A stretch of DNA of 64,000 bases from an uncultured Porphyromonadaceae bacterium (GTDB lineage Bacteria; Bacteroidota; Bacteroidia; Bacteroidales; Muribaculaceae), in the NCBI GenBank assembly GCA_947178215.1, contig CAMWXJ010000002.1:87422-151421 (forward strand). The letters run 5' to 3'. Positions 27,810 to 36,899 of the stretch are shown here, piece by piece. Each line of letters begins with the position of its first letter. Positions within the stretch are counted from its first letter, which is position 1. The notes beneath the pieces were generated by a model. The model did no database searches, was not told the DNA's origin, and worked only from the letters and a program-made list of their open reading frames with translations. The position numbers and the translations under genes were made by a program.

Positions 27810-28271
27810 TCAAGCCGGCTCGTCCGGAAGGTTGTAGCCGTTATATGCCATACCACTATGCTGCAACAGCTTGTCAAGCTCTTCGCGGAACGAGAAACGG
27901 CGATGGTGCTCCTCCTGATTATCTATATATCTGATGATCTGCGCAATGTCGTTCACGGAATAGCTAAAACGAGCATTACCGTCCTGCCATGCAAAACGAC
28001 CGACTGTGAGCCTATGCTCGTTAATCCACCGAGACGAGTCGGATTTCAATTTACGGATGATCTCTGCTTCGGCCACAAGACCCTGTGTGGTGAACAGCAC
28101 ATGCACATGGTCGGCAATGCCCCCGATACGCACAGCCACAGTGCCGTCGATGTTATTGAGGGTATTACCCATCACCGAATATAGTTGGAGTTTCCAGACA
28201 CGGTCAATAAGTCCGAGCCGGAATTTCACCCCGAAGACAGCCATGATATAGATTTGTGAGAACGAGCGCAT
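27810..28271 (-). CDS. tnpA: IS200/IS605-type single-strand transposase (Y1 HUH family)
   Basis: A 153-residue TnpA: start MRSFSQIYIMAVFGVKFR matches the family start. The HUH metal site is His55-Val-His57 (ADHVHVLF) and the catalytic tyrosine is Tyr115 in IIRYIDNQEEHH, exactly the IS200 arrangement. It nicks and joins single-stranded DNA at hairpin ends. No tnpB/IscB partner is present. The frame is complete and has a promoter box 26 bases upstream. Downstream flank and the tandem repeat upstream share a 14-base word (27775-27788, 28527-28540, 28847-28860), suggesting gene and repeats belong to one element. A REP-associated transposase is an alternative, though the YIDNQE motif is more like true IS200. 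Confidence 0.9.
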   Translation of the reverse strand: MRSFSQIYIMAVFGVKFRLGLIDRVWKLQLYSVMGNTLNNIDGTVAVRIGGIADHVHVLFTTQGLVAEAEIIRKLKSDSSRWINEHRLTVGRFAWQDGNARFSYSVNDIAQIIRYIDNQEEHHRRFSFREELDKLLQHSGMAYNGYNLPDEPA

Positions 28272-28296
28272 AATTAGTGTGATTTAAGGTGATACG

Positions 28297-28304
28297 CAAA
28301 GATA
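28297..28304 (-). promoter_or_regulatory. -7 box of the transposase gene
   Basis: TATCTTTG on the minus strand; predicted leader of about 20 bases. The -33 region reads TTAT rather than TTTG. Confidence 0.4.
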
Positions 28305-28355
28305 ATCACAAATTTTATATCCACATAATCATTAGGCTGAAAATTGCAAAAATGC

Positions 28356-29134
28356 GGGCGATTGCGGACGCGAGACCCCGGTCAGGGGTCGGGCAATAAT
28401 AGGCGTGGGTCGAGGCCACAAAGCCGAGACCCGCGTATCACGGGCATTACCCAACGTTCAAGACCCTGCATACAGGGTCGCACAATGCCACGCGCTAACG
28501 GAGGCGACCTTGCGGACGATGACGTTGATATTGGGCGACCGCCCTAACGGGGGTCTTAAACCATTTTTGATGCCTCCTTCCGCGGGTCTCGCTACGCTCG
28601 ACCCACGGCTATTGTTGCACGACCGCATCCGCGGTCTTTCGGTGTACACGGTCCCCGGGCGTTGGATAGGATTTCGGGCGATTGCAGACGCGAGACCCCG
28701 GTCAGGGGTCAGGCAATAATAGGCGTGGGGCGAGGCCACAAAGCCGAGACTCGCGTATCACGGGCATTACCCAACATTCAAGACCCCGCATACAGGGTCG
28801 CACAATGCCACGCGCTAACGGAGGCGACCTTGCGGACGATGACGTTGATATTGGGCGACCGCCCTAACGGGGGTCTTAAACCATTTTTGATGCCTCCTTC
28901 CGCGGGTCTCGCTACGCTCGACCCACGGCTATTGTTGCACGACCGCATCCGCGGTCTTTCGGTGTACACGGTCCCCGGGCGTGGGATAGGATTTCGCGCG
29001 ATTGCAGACGCGAGACCCCGGTCAGGGGTCGGGCAATAATAGGCGTGGGTCGAGGCCACAAAGCCGAGACCCGCGTATCACGGGCATTACCCAACATTCA
29101 AGACCCTGCATACAGGGTCGCCCAATGCCACGCG
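28356..29134. repeat. 320-bp tandem repeat, about 2.4 near-identical copies
   Basis: Units begin at 28356, 28676 and 28996 (period exactly 320); the third stops at about 29134. Copies differ at only a few bases. Each unit carries several short palindromes: GACCCC/GGGGTC, GGGTC...GACCC, ACCCTG-CATA-CAGGGT and GTCTCGCTACGCTCGAC. This stretch has no credible gene: the open frames across it exist in several frames and strands and follow the repeat. It starts 84 bases upstream of the transposase start. It may be a REP/BIME-like array mobilised by the transposase. Confidence 0.9.
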
Positions 29135-29146
29135 ACCACGCGGAAT

Positions 29147-29161
29147 GCAAAGCCCGGAGGC
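29147..29161. repeat. 15-base word, right copy
   Basis: Exact copy of 27735-27749, lying just after the end of the third repeat unit and forming the left arm of the susCD terminator. Confidence 0.4.
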
Positions 29162-29191
29162 TACCGTAAACACTACGGCGAGCCTCCGGGC
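29152..29191 (-). terminator. strong hairpin terminator of the minus-strand susCD operon
   Basis: GCCCGGAGGCT (29152-29162) pairs with AGCCTCCGGGC (29181-29191), and inside it CCGTA pairs with TACGG around the loop AACAC, making a nearly continuous 16-bp stem. It lies 28 bases past the susD stop. Confidence 0.65.
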
Positions 29192-29218
29192 CTGCGGACG
29201 TCGGTATTACCTAAACAA

Positions 29219-31018
29219 TCAATTATATCCGGGATTCTGTGTCAGATTCTTATTGAGGTCCAACTGATTCTGAGGAATCGGGAAGAGATAGTTGTGAGCA
29301 CTGTAGCGAATAATCTGGTCGGTGATAGCCGGCTGTTCACCGTCGGCTACATAGATGTCACATACCATACCATTATCCACAGGATAGGCATTGGCCGGAT
29401 CGCTGTAGACCTTGTACTTGTAGGGGTAGCGGTCGGCGTTGAGCACATCGGTGGCGATGTTCCAGCGTCGGGCATCCCACTGGCGGTGGTCACCCTCGAA
29501 GCCGAATTCCACGCGCCACTCGTTGCGGATGCGCTGACGCAGGGCGTCCTGGCTGCCGCAATATGTGGGAAGCGAGGCATCGGTCTTCTGCAGAGCGGGC
29601 ATACCTACGCGGGCACGCACACGGTTGACGGCATCGAAGGCTTCCTGCGGACGGTCGCTCATTTCGTTCATGGCCTCGGCATACATCAGCAGCACTTCAG
29701 TGAAACGCATGCAAGCGGGAGATGCATTGTGATTCCATCCACCTGCCTCAGGATTTACAGCGGGATTGAGCCACTTCTTGGCTTGGTAGCCTGTAAGAGT
29801 GGCGTCGCCGCACGATTCCTGAGTCAAGCCATAGAGACCACGGACATCAGAAGATGGAAGAGGCTTGGTACGAACAACTATACCCTGCGTTGTAATTTTT
29901 TCCTTTTCTGAACCTCCGGGAACATAATTAGGATTCTTAACTGTAAACTGGAAGTCGGGGTACATCAGATCACCATCAAAAATCACATTGACGTTGAGGC
30001 GCGGGTCGCGGTTTACATTGGGTTTCAAGGGATCATAAACTTTAGACTCAGCGATGGGAGCGCCCTCGCAGTCCTCGAAGCAGTCGACATAACTCTGAGT
30101 GGGATTAAGACCGCCCCAACCGACTTTCGGGAAACATTCGAAGCCGATAAAGTTAGTACCGGTGCCGAGCGCTGAGTTACTAACGGTGACAATCAGAGCT
30201 TCGGGCGAAGTAACGCCATTCATATCCCAGAACATCTCGGCATATTTGCCGGTATAGTTCTTGGCATCGCCGCTGTAACCTTCATCGTAGAGGCTATAAT
30301 GGCCGGAATCGATGACAGCCTTGGCGTTCTGAGCGGCTACCTGATAGCCCTCGGCCACGCTGTGGGGGCACTCGGGATTGGCGAAGTAAAGAGCGATTTT
30401 GGCCTTGTAGGCACGGGCTATCTGTTTGTTCACACGTCCCTCGGCAGGTGTGGTATACTCGGGAAGAAGTGCGATTGCCTGATCGTAATCGGCCATCACA
30501 TGGTTGTAGACCTCTTTCCAGTCGGTACGGACAATACCCTCCTGATCCTCAAGGTTCAATGGAACCTCGGTATAAGGCACGTCGCCGAACTGACGGATAA
30601 GGTCAGCATAAATAAAGGCGCGGAAGAAGTGTGCCTGACCAAGGATGTTGTTGCGGTCAGCCTCAGAGATACCTTCCACCTGATCGATATTGGCGAACAC
30701 GAGGTTGGCATAACGGATGTATTTGTATTCCGTACTCCAGCCGAAATCGGTAGCCTGCCACACACCGTGGGCTCGCTGTCCTACAGCCCACTTGATGCCG
30801 TGAACAGCATTGTCGGTGTAGACATCGTTATCGTTCTCCCACATGGCATTGGGCAGATATTCGTACAATATGGAAACTCCCTGCTCGGCATCCTCAGGCG
30901 TCTTCCACATAGTGGCGTCCGACTTCTGGTCGAGCGGCGCGGTGTCGAGATCGACACAGGAACTTGCGCCGACGGCGAGAGCCATCGAGGCAATTATGGT
31001 AAAGAATTTGTTTTTCAT
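29219..31018 (-). CDS. SusD/RagB-family lipoprotein, second locus
   Basis: A 599-residue surface lipoprotein: MKNKFFTIIASMALAVGASSC with lipid Cys21, then VDLDTAPLDQKSDATMWKTP, the usual SusD start. The mimic-SusD N-terminal region (AHFFRAFIYADLIRQFGDVP) and the C-terminal block RIRNEWRVEFGFEGDHRQWD (in place of the RRxExAxEGxRxxDLxRW form) are present, ending with LFPIPQNQLDLNKNLTQNPG, the standard last segment. Follows susC by 21 bases. No glycosidase gene lies next to the pair, so the substrate cannot be guessed. Confidence 0.95.
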   Translation of the reverse strand: MKNKFFTIIASMALAVGASSCVDLDTAPLDQKSDATMWKTPEDAEQGVSILYEYLPNAMWENDNDVYTDNAVHGIKWAVGQRAHGVWQATDFGWSTEYKYIRYANLVFANIDQVEGISEADRNNILGQAHFFRAFIYADLIRQFGDVPYTEVPLNLEDQEGIVRTDWKEVYNHVMADYDQAIALLPEYTTPAEGRVNKQIARAYKAKIALYFANPECPHSVAEGYQVAAQNAKAVIDSGHYSLYDEGYSGDAKNYTGKYAEMFWDMNGVTSPEALIVTVSNSALGTGTNFIGFECFPKVGWGGLNPTQSYVDCFEDCEGAPIAESKVYDPLKPNVNRDPRLNVNVIFDGDLMYPDFQFTVKNPNYVPGGSEKEKITTQGIVVRTKPLPSSDVRGLYGLTQESCGDATLTGYQAKKWLNPAVNPEAGGWNHNASPACMRFTEVLLMYAEAMNEMSDRPQEAFDAVNRVRARVGMPALQKTDASLPTYCGSQDALRQRIRNEWRVEFGFEGDHRQWDARRWNIATDVLNADRYPYKYKVYSDPANAYPVDNGMVCDIYVADGEQPAITDQIIRYSAHNYLFPIPQNQLDLNKNLTQNPGYN

Positions 31019-31039
31019 TATATTTAAGCGAAGAGATGG

Positions 31040-34000
31040 TTAGAGGGTAATTTTAAGACCGAGAGAGAGCTTGCGCACATTGGCGTAGTAAGCGCCACGG
31101 CCTTGGGGAGCCTCAGGGTCGATACCCTTGTCGTAGATGTCGGAGAAGGTGAGGAGGTTCTCGCCGTTGAAATAAATACGGAGTTTCTCTACACCGAAAC
31201 GCTGGGTGAGAGCGGTCGGCACGGTATAACCGAAAGTGAGGTTTTTCAGACGAACATAGCTGGCATCCTGACACCAGAACGAGTTGGTAACAGACACATC
31301 AGGCGATGAAGCCGAGTTTGTATAGAGGCGGGGATAGGTGCCGTTAGGATTCTCGGGAGTCCAACGCTGCTCCATCATCCAGTTGTTGATGGTACCACCG
31401 TTGTAGAACGCCTGTGCTGCCTCACCGGTCATATAGCGCTCGTAGTCGAATGCGCCCTGCCAGAGCATCGAGAAGTCGAAGTCGCGGAAGTTGACGCCGA
31501 CATTGATACCACCCATCCATGAGGGATTCATCTTACCCATAACGGCACGGTCAGCAGCATCAATCTTGCCGTCAGCACCGGGCACAACGACAAGCTTGCC
31601 ATCGGCATCCCTCTCATAGTGTGCGAAATCCTTGAAGCGGAGGTTACCGGGCTTCTCGTTACCTGTGCGTAGCGGACCGGCCTTCACCTCTTCTTCGTTC
31701 TTGAAGATACCGTCGGCTATGTAACCGTAGTATGAACCGATGGCTTCGCCCTCAAGATACCACACCAACTTATTATCGGGATTTTCACCCTGTGTACCGG
31801 CAAGATTGGTTATCTCGTTGTGGTTATATCCTACATTGATAGTAGCGTTCCAGCTCCAGTCCTTGTTGAGACGATGGTTGTAGGTAAGCGAGAGGTCTAC
31901 ACCCTTGTTCTCTACCGAGCCTGCGTTCTGTGCGGGTGCACTTACACCAAGAACTGTCTGAATCGGGAGGTTAAGCAACATGTCGTTGGTCTTGCGCTTA
32001 TAGACAGAACCCTCGAATACAAACATATTGTTTAGGAACGAAGCTTCGAGACCGAGTTCCCAGTTGGTCACATTGGCCCACTTGAGATTCCGGTTCACAT
32101 AACGTCCCTCGTAGAGTGCGCTGTAAAGACTGCTACCAATCATCACATCGCTGTAGGCATAAGTAGCAACTGCAGGATAGTAGTCATCGCCAAGCTCCTC
32201 ATTACCGGTGCGACCCCAGCCGAGACGGAGCTTAAGGTTGTTGAGCCAGTCACGGGTTCCTTCCATGAAGCTCTCCTGAGAGATTCGCCAAGCAGCTGAC
32301 ACAGCGGGGAAATAGCCCCAGCGGTTGTCCTTGGGGAAACGTGAGGATGCGTCGGCACGGAGATTAGCCTCGAAGAGATAACGGCTGTCGAAATCATAGG
32401 TAATGCGACCAAACCATGAACGACGGTTGAGATCAAGGCCGCCGTCTTCGTTTGCCATGCCTACAGTTGAAAGAGCTCCAAGTGTTTCCCAAAGGGCGTT
32501 GTCACCGCCGCCAGTACGTGAAGCTTTGGTATAACGGTACATATAACGCACGGCCTCATAACCGGCGAGAAGGCCGATGGTGTGCTTCTCGGCGATGGTC
32601 TTGTTGTAGTTGATGGTGCCCTGATAGGTCATCCAGTCCCAGTTGGTATAGTTGTGGTCACCGCGACGTGTACCGTTGTCACCTCCGTTGTAGGAACCGC
32701 CGTAAAGGAGAACCTTACGGAATCTATAGTAATCACGCGAGTCGTGACGCCAGGAGAAGAGGGGCTTGATTACAAGACCATCTATCGGCGTGATGTTAAG
32801 ATACATGTTGGTAAACAGCTGGTCGTCTTTCTGACGGAAATAACCTGTAGCATTGTCACGCTCGGCGAGAGGGTTCTGCATAGCGCCGGGAGCAACATAC
32901 TCACCGTTATCATCATAGGGCGAAAGAGTGGCGTTGAGTCGGTTGACGTGCTGTACGATGCCGGCCACGCTGTTGTAACCGTCCTTCTGGATTCCGCGAT
33001 AGAACGAAGTCTGTATACCGAAAGCAAGCCAAGGCTTAAGTTGGGTATTCAGATTCACACGGGCATTGTAACGGTTGTAGTCGTTCTGGTCGAGCATACC
33101 TCCCTGATAGAGGTAGCCGAGAGATGCCATGTAGGTGGTGTTGGCCGAACCGCCGTTGATCTGAACGGTATGTGCGGTCTCGGTTGACCATTTCTTGAAT
33201 GTCTCACCCCACCAGTCGGTGCCTCGGCCGTCAAGCAGACCGTTTTCATACATAGCCAGACGATCGTCAAAGCTCGACACATCGGCATTGGGGTTGACGT
33301 TGAGCTGAGCCTCACGCATCAGCATAGTATAGTCGTGTGCGTTAACAGGATCGAGCTTTGTGGTGGGCTGAGCCCATGTTACGGTACCCGAATAGGAAAT
33401 CTTGGGAGCTGAGTTTAGCTTACCTGTCTTGGTAGTGATAAGGATAACGCCGTTGGCGGCCTGCACACCGTAGATAGCAGCCGATGCAGCATCCTTAAGC
33501 ACGGATATCGAAGCGATGTCCTGAGGGTCGATGTTGTTCATCGAACCGGGAACGCCGTCGACGATGACGAGGGGCGAGGCCGAGTTGATGGAGTTGTTAC
33601 CGCGGATGGTGATGGAGCCTGTCTGGCCACCGGGGGCGCCCGATGACTGCACAACAACCACACCGGGCATCTCGCCGGCCATGGCAGCCGAAACCGATGC
33701 TACAGCACGGTCTTCGATAGCCGCTGCGCTCATCGACGATACTGAGCCGGTGACGTTGGCTTTCTTCTGTACGCCGTAACCCACTACGACTACTTCGTCG
33801 AGGGCGTTGGCCGACTCTTTGAGGGTGATATTGAGCGGAGTACCTTTCCAGGTTACTTCCATTGGCTCGAAGCCTATGCAGCTTATCTGAAGCACTGCGC
33901 CGGGCTCCACACCTGCGATAGAGAACTTGCCGTCGATATTGGTGCTGGCGGCCTTGTTGGTGCCTTTGACCTTGATGGTAGCTCCAATAACTTCTTCCCC

Positions 34001-34135
34001 GGTGTCTGACACTATCGTGCCGACACACGCGCCTGCCGTCTGGGCGACGGCCACAGCCTGAAAGGCATCTAAGTACCCCCCCCCACAGAGGGTTAGGGCA
34101 CCAAGCATGCCGGCTGCGATGAAACGTTTAGGCAT
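31040..34135 (-). CDS. SusC/RagA-family TonB-dependent receptor, second locus
   Basis: A 1031-residue outer-membrane receptor. Signal peptide (FIAAGMLGALTLCGGG...) then CarboxypepD-reg beta-sandwich (about 35-110, GTIVSDTGEEVIGATIKVKG), TonB box-like DEVVVVGYGVQKK near 112-124, plug (SSMSAAAIEDRAVASVSAAM, GNNSINSASPLVIVDGVPGS, DPQDIASISVLKDAASAAIY) and barrel ending KLRIYFNGENLLTFSDIYDK and LSLGLKITL. It is complete and in the normal 950-1100 range. Codons 18-20 are a run of nine G (34084-34076, minus strand) within the signal peptide, a candidate for slipped-strand switching. Promoter box about 90 bases upstream; susD follows. Confidence 0.95.
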   Translation of the reverse strand: MPKRFIAAGMLGALTLCGGGYLDAFQAVAVAQTAGACVGTIVSDTGEEVIGATIKVKGTNKAASTNIDGKFSIAGVEPGAVLQISCIGFEPMEVTWKGTPLNITLKESANALDEVVVVGYGVQKKANVTGSVSSMSAAAIEDRAVASVSAAMAGEMPGVVVVQSSGAPGGQTGSITIRGNNSINSASPLVIVDGVPGSMNNIDPQDIASISVLKDAASAAIYGVQAANGVILITTKTGKLNSAPKISYSGTVTWAQPTTKLDPVNAHDYTMLMREAQLNVNPNADVSSFDDRLAMYENGLLDGRGTDWWGETFKKWSTETAHTVQINGGSANTTYMASLGYLYQGGMLDQNDYNRYNARVNLNTQLKPWLAFGIQTSFYRGIQKDGYNSVAGIVQHVNRLNATLSPYDDNGEYVAPGAMQNPLAERDNATGYFRQKDDQLFTNMYLNITPIDGLVIKPLFSWRHDSRDYYRFRKVLLYGGSYNGGDNGTRRGDHNYTNWDWMTYQGTINYNKTIAEKHTIGLLAGYEAVRYMYRYTKASRTGGGDNALWETLGALSTVGMANEDGGLDLNRRSWFGRITYDFDSRYLFEANLRADASSRFPKDNRWGYFPAVSAAWRISQESFMEGTRDWLNNLKLRLGWGRTGNEELGDDYYPAVATYAYSDVMIGSSLYSALYEGRYVNRNLKWANVTNWELGLEASFLNNMFVFEGSVYKRKTNDMLLNLPIQTVLGVSAPAQNAGSVENKGVDLSLTYNHRLNKDWSWNATINVGYNHNEITNLAGTQGENPDNKLVWYLEGEAIGSYYGYIADGIFKNEEEVKAGPLRTGNEKPGNLRFKDFAHYERDADGKLVVVPGADGKIDAADRAVMGKMNPSWMGGINVGVNFRDFDFSMLWQGAFDYERYMTGEAAQAFYNGGTINNWMMEQRWTPENPNGTYPRLYTNSASSPDVSVTNSFWCQDASYVRLKNLTFGYTVPTALTQRFGVEKLRIYFNGENLLTFSDIYDKGIDPEAPQGRGAYYANVRKLSLGLKITL

Positions 34136-34224
34136 ATAACTTAAGGTTTGGTAAATAAATAGATAAATATGATAATGATTAAAACGTGAGATAGCGACAG
34201 GTGCGCTCTCTGCATCATCGGGTA

Positions 34225-34232
34225 CAAAGTTA
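34225..34232 (-). promoter_or_regulatory. -7 box of the second susCD operon
   Basis: TAACTTTG on the minus strand; GTTT stands near -33. Predicted leader of about 80 bases. Confidence 0.5.
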
Positions 34233-34301
34233 CGATTTTTTTCAGTATTAAAACTATTTTAACATAAAATTATCACCCAATAGTCGGAACAAAATGGCGA
34301 A

Positions 34302-34330
34302 AGCGGCCCCTCGTAGACCGAGGAGCCGCT
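34302..34330 (-). terminator. hairpin terminator after the acyl-CoA ligase gene
   Basis: AGCGGCCCCTCG and CGAGGAGCCGCT, 12-bp stem with one mismatch around TAGAC, 44 bases past the stop codon and upstream of the susC promoter. Confidence 0.6.
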
Positions 34331-34373
34331 CACATATCGTCAGAGCGGTAATAATTACCGCATCATATCTTTT

Positions 34374-36179
34374 TCAGGCATACATCGCCTCGATTTCGCG
34401 GGCGTAGCGCTGCGCTATGACGGGGCGTTTGATTTTAAGCGTGTTGGTAAGCTCTCCGGCCTCCATGGTAAAAGCCTTGGGGAGGAGGGTAAACTTCTTG
34501 ATGCGCTCGAAGCCTGCGAAGCCTTTTTGCAGACGCTCGATGCGGTCGGCAATCATGGCGCGTATCTCGCTGTTCTTAACAAGGTCTTCGAGATTCTGAT
34601 AGCTTATCTTGTTGGCACCGGCATACTCTTTGAGGGCTTCGTAGGCGGGGATGATTATGGCGGTCACATATTTGCGCTGATCGCCTATCACGGCCACCTG
34701 GTCGATAAACTTGTCCTCGCCCAGACGGCTCTCTATGGCCTGCGGTGCGATATACTTGCCGTTGGAGGTCTTGAACAGGTCCTTGATGCGCTCGGTGAGG
34801 ATGAGGGCTCCGGTGTCGTCGATGCGGCCGGCGTCGCCGGTGCGGAACCAGCCGTCGGCGGTAAAGGCTTCGGCAGTGGCTTCGGGCTTGCCATAGTAGC
34901 CGCTCATCACGGTGGGGCCTTTGACGAGTATCTCGCCGTCGTCGGCGATGCGCACGCGGATGCCGGGGAGCGGGGTACCCACGGTGCCTATCTCATAGCC
35001 CACGTTGGGGAAGCAGGTCACGGTGGCGGTGGTCTCGGAGAGGCCGTAGCCTATCACGATGTTAATGCCACACGAGTGGAGAAACTCCACGATAGTGGTC
35101 GAGAGGGGGGCGCCGGCGGTTGGGAAGATGTTGCCGTGGGGGATGCCTATGGCGCGGCGCACGTTGTCAAACACCATTTTGTCGTAGAACTCCCACTGCT
35201 TGCGGAGCAGCCACGGGGCCTTGCGGCCGCGGCGCACATAGTCGAGGTTGTAGCGGCGCCCTATGTCGAGGGCACGGCCCACCATGACGCGCTTTATGGA
35301 GCTCATGCGACCTATCTGCTCCTGCACGGCTGTGTAGACCTTTTCCCAGAAGCGGGGCACTGAACACATGCAGGTGGGCTTGACTGCGCCCACGCATTCC
35401 TGTATGCGCTTGGGATCGGGGTTGATTGTCACTTTCATGCCCGAGTAGAGGCAGAAGTAGGTCCAGGCGCGCTCGAAGATATGGCTCAGCGGCAGGAAGC
35501 ACACTGAGGTGTCGGCGTCGGAGAGCATGGTGAGTCGCTCGAAATGGAGCGGGAGCTGGGCGTTGAAGCAGCTGTGGGGCAGCACGGCGCCTTTGGGCTC
35601 GCCCGTGGTACCCGATGTATATATTATGGTGGCAATATCCTCGGGGGTGGCGGCGGCGGAGCGGGCCTCCACTTCGGCGTGGCAGGCGTCGCCGGCGCTA
35701 AGGCCGAGAGCTATGAGGTCGGCGAAAGTCATAGTGCCGGGAGCGACGGGCGCCTCAACCGGCTCGCAAGTGATGATGTGGCTTAGCGAGGGGCAGTTGC
35801 TGCGTATGGAGCACACCATGTCGTACTGCTTGCGGTCGCCCGTAATGATGAGCTTGGCCTCGCAGTCGCGCACTATATACTCGACCTGCTCGGGGGAAGA
35901 AGTGGCATAAATAGCCACCGGCACGGCGCGATTGGCGTAGGCGGCGAAATCGGCGAGCAGGCACTCGGCGCGGTTGGCCGAAAATATGGCTATGCGGTCG
36001 GTCTCTTCGATGTCAAGAATCTCGAAAGCGGCGGCGACGGCGCGGGTGATCCGGGCCATCTCGCTCCACGTGGTGGGGCGGGAAGTGCGCGTGTCGGCGT
36101 CAAACACTTCATAGGCCGTACGGTCGGCAGGATACCTGGACGCCTGTCCGGCGATAAGAGAGGTGAGTATATTGGGCAT
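34374..36179 (-). CDS. AMP-forming long-chain fatty-acid-CoA ligase
   Basis: A 601-residue cytosolic or membrane-associated enzyme of the ANL family: fatty acid + ATP + CoA to acyl-CoA + AMP + PPi. Motifs: A3 phosphate loop TIIYTSGTTGEPKGAVL near residue 187, LPLSHIFERAW, A5 IGYGLSETTA, the ribose-binding Asp in WFRTGDAGRID, and the hinge ERIKDLFKTSNGKYIAPQ with the C-terminal domain after it. The long ERAWTYFCLYSG and linker regions are of the FAA1/FadD15 (YngI-like) class found in most Bacteroidales. Single gene with a promoter box just upstream and a terminator. The exact fatty-acid chain length is not readable. Confidence 0.93.
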   Translation of the reverse strand: MPNILTSLIAGQASRYPADRTAYEVFDADTRTSRPTTWSEMARITRAVAAAFEILDIEETDRIAIFSANRAECLLADFAAYANRAVPVAIYATSSPEQVEYIVRDCEAKLIITGDRKQYDMVCSIRSNCPSLSHIITCEPVEAPVAPGTMTFADLIALGLSAGDACHAEVEARSAAATPEDIATIIYTSGTTGEPKGAVLPHSCFNAQLPLHFERLTMLSDADTSVCFLPLSHIFERAWTYFCLYSGMKVTINPDPKRIQECVGAVKPTCMCSVPRFWEKVYTAVQEQIGRMSSIKRVMVGRALDIGRRYNLDYVRRGRKAPWLLRKQWEFYDKMVFDNVRRAIGIPHGNIFPTAGAPLSTTIVEFLHSCGINIVIGYGLSETTATVTCFPNVGYEIGTVGTPLPGIRVRIADDGEILVKGPTVMSGYYGKPEATAEAFTADGWFRTGDAGRIDDTGALILTERIKDLFKTSNGKYIAPQAIESRLGEDKFIDQVAVIGDQRKYVTAIIIPAYEALKEYAGANKISYQNLEDLVKNSEIRAMIADRIERLQKGFAGFERIKKFTLLPKAFTMEAGELTNTLKIKRPVIAQRYAREIEAMYA

Positions 36180-36204
36180 GTAGTAATTTCAGATGATATT
36201 TTGG

Positions 36205-36212
36205 CAAAGATA
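36205..36212 (-). promoter_or_regulatory. -7 box of the acyl-CoA ligase gene
   Basis: TATCTTTG on the minus strand, 26 bases upstream of the ATG at 36179; no clear -33 element. Confidence 0.45.
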
Positions 36213-36322
36213 ACGCCAATCTCTCCATTATCTAACGCCCGATGCCGCGAAATGTAGGAGCACTTAACATATCTTGGGCGCAACGGCAGTCAAATTAACA
36301 TCCGTTAACGTTAATTTCACTG

Positions 36323-36892
36323 TTATTTCAGACGTGCGCGAAGCAGCCCGGCAGGCTCTGAACCGCCCCACGCGAGCGAACCCTCGATGATGTCGCCCAC
36401 CTTGACGGCCACGGCATCGACGGAGGTAAAGGGGGCTATGATGTCGCCGTTGCGAATTGTAAGATAGCGAGCTACGACTGCAACGGCGCTGTCGATAGCG
36501 GCCTCGTCGGGGGTGAGGGTGACGGTGAGGCCTGCGAAACACACGGTGACGGGAGCGGCGGGATCGGAGGGCAGTGCGCTCCACTCCCCCAGCTGTATGC
36601 AGCCGTCGAAGGCCGAGGCCAAGCCTCCGGGCCACGACTCGGCGGGGAGCGGCGACAGGCGCATGAGTAGCGTCACGGCGTCGTAATAGCGTGGGGCGAA
36701 GCGGGCCGACACCCCTTTGCCGAGACGGCTCACACGCACGCCGAGCATGAATCGGGCCTCCCACTCCGAGGCGAAGTCGGGCACGAACAGCGGCTTGCCG
36801 GGGAGGGTTACGGCCGAGTCGGGGATTACCGACACTACCGGAAAATCGTCGACGGCGTCGGAGGCGCGGCGCGCCAGGGCTATCATCTTCAT
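36323..36892 (-). CDS. small FAH-like domain protein next to rex
   Basis: A 189-residue cytosolic protein. The stretch SEWEARFMLGVRVSRLGKGV followed by SARFAPRYYDAVTLLMRL resembles the core of fumarylacetoacetate hydrolase/HHDD isomerase proteins, with FDGCIQLGEW and a C-terminal beta strand pair VDAVAVKVGDIIEGSL. The usual metal-binding Glu/Glu/Asp set is not clearly conserved and the protein is shorter than active FAH enzymes (about 200-300), so it may be a degenerate member. It begins 7 bases after the rex stop, so both are surely co-transcribed; this pairing is seen in other Bacteroidales. Function unproven. Confidence 0.6.
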   Translation of the reverse strand: MKMIALARRASDAVDDFPVVSVIPDSAVTLPGKPLFVPDFASEWEARFMLGVRVSRLGKGVSARFAPRYYDAVTLLMRLSPLPAESWPGGLASAFDGCIQLGEWSALPSDPAAPVTVCFAGLTVTLTPDEAAIDSAVAVVARYLTIRNGDIIAPFTSVDAVAVKVGDIIEGSLAWGGSEPAGLLRARLK

Positions 36893-36899
36893 AACAAAG

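Noticed and set aside
27810..28271. A TnpB/IscB-type RNA-guided nuclease partner for the transposase
   Set aside because: No open frame of suitable size or RuvC-like motif lies on either side.
28356..29134. CRISPR array
   Set aside because: The period is 320 bases with almost no unique spacer sequence, and no cas gene is near.
28344..29911. Open frames of 60-290 codons across the repeat array and into the susD gene
   Set aside because: They occur on both strands and repeat with the 320-bp unit; the longest continues antisense through susD. No start signals or domains.
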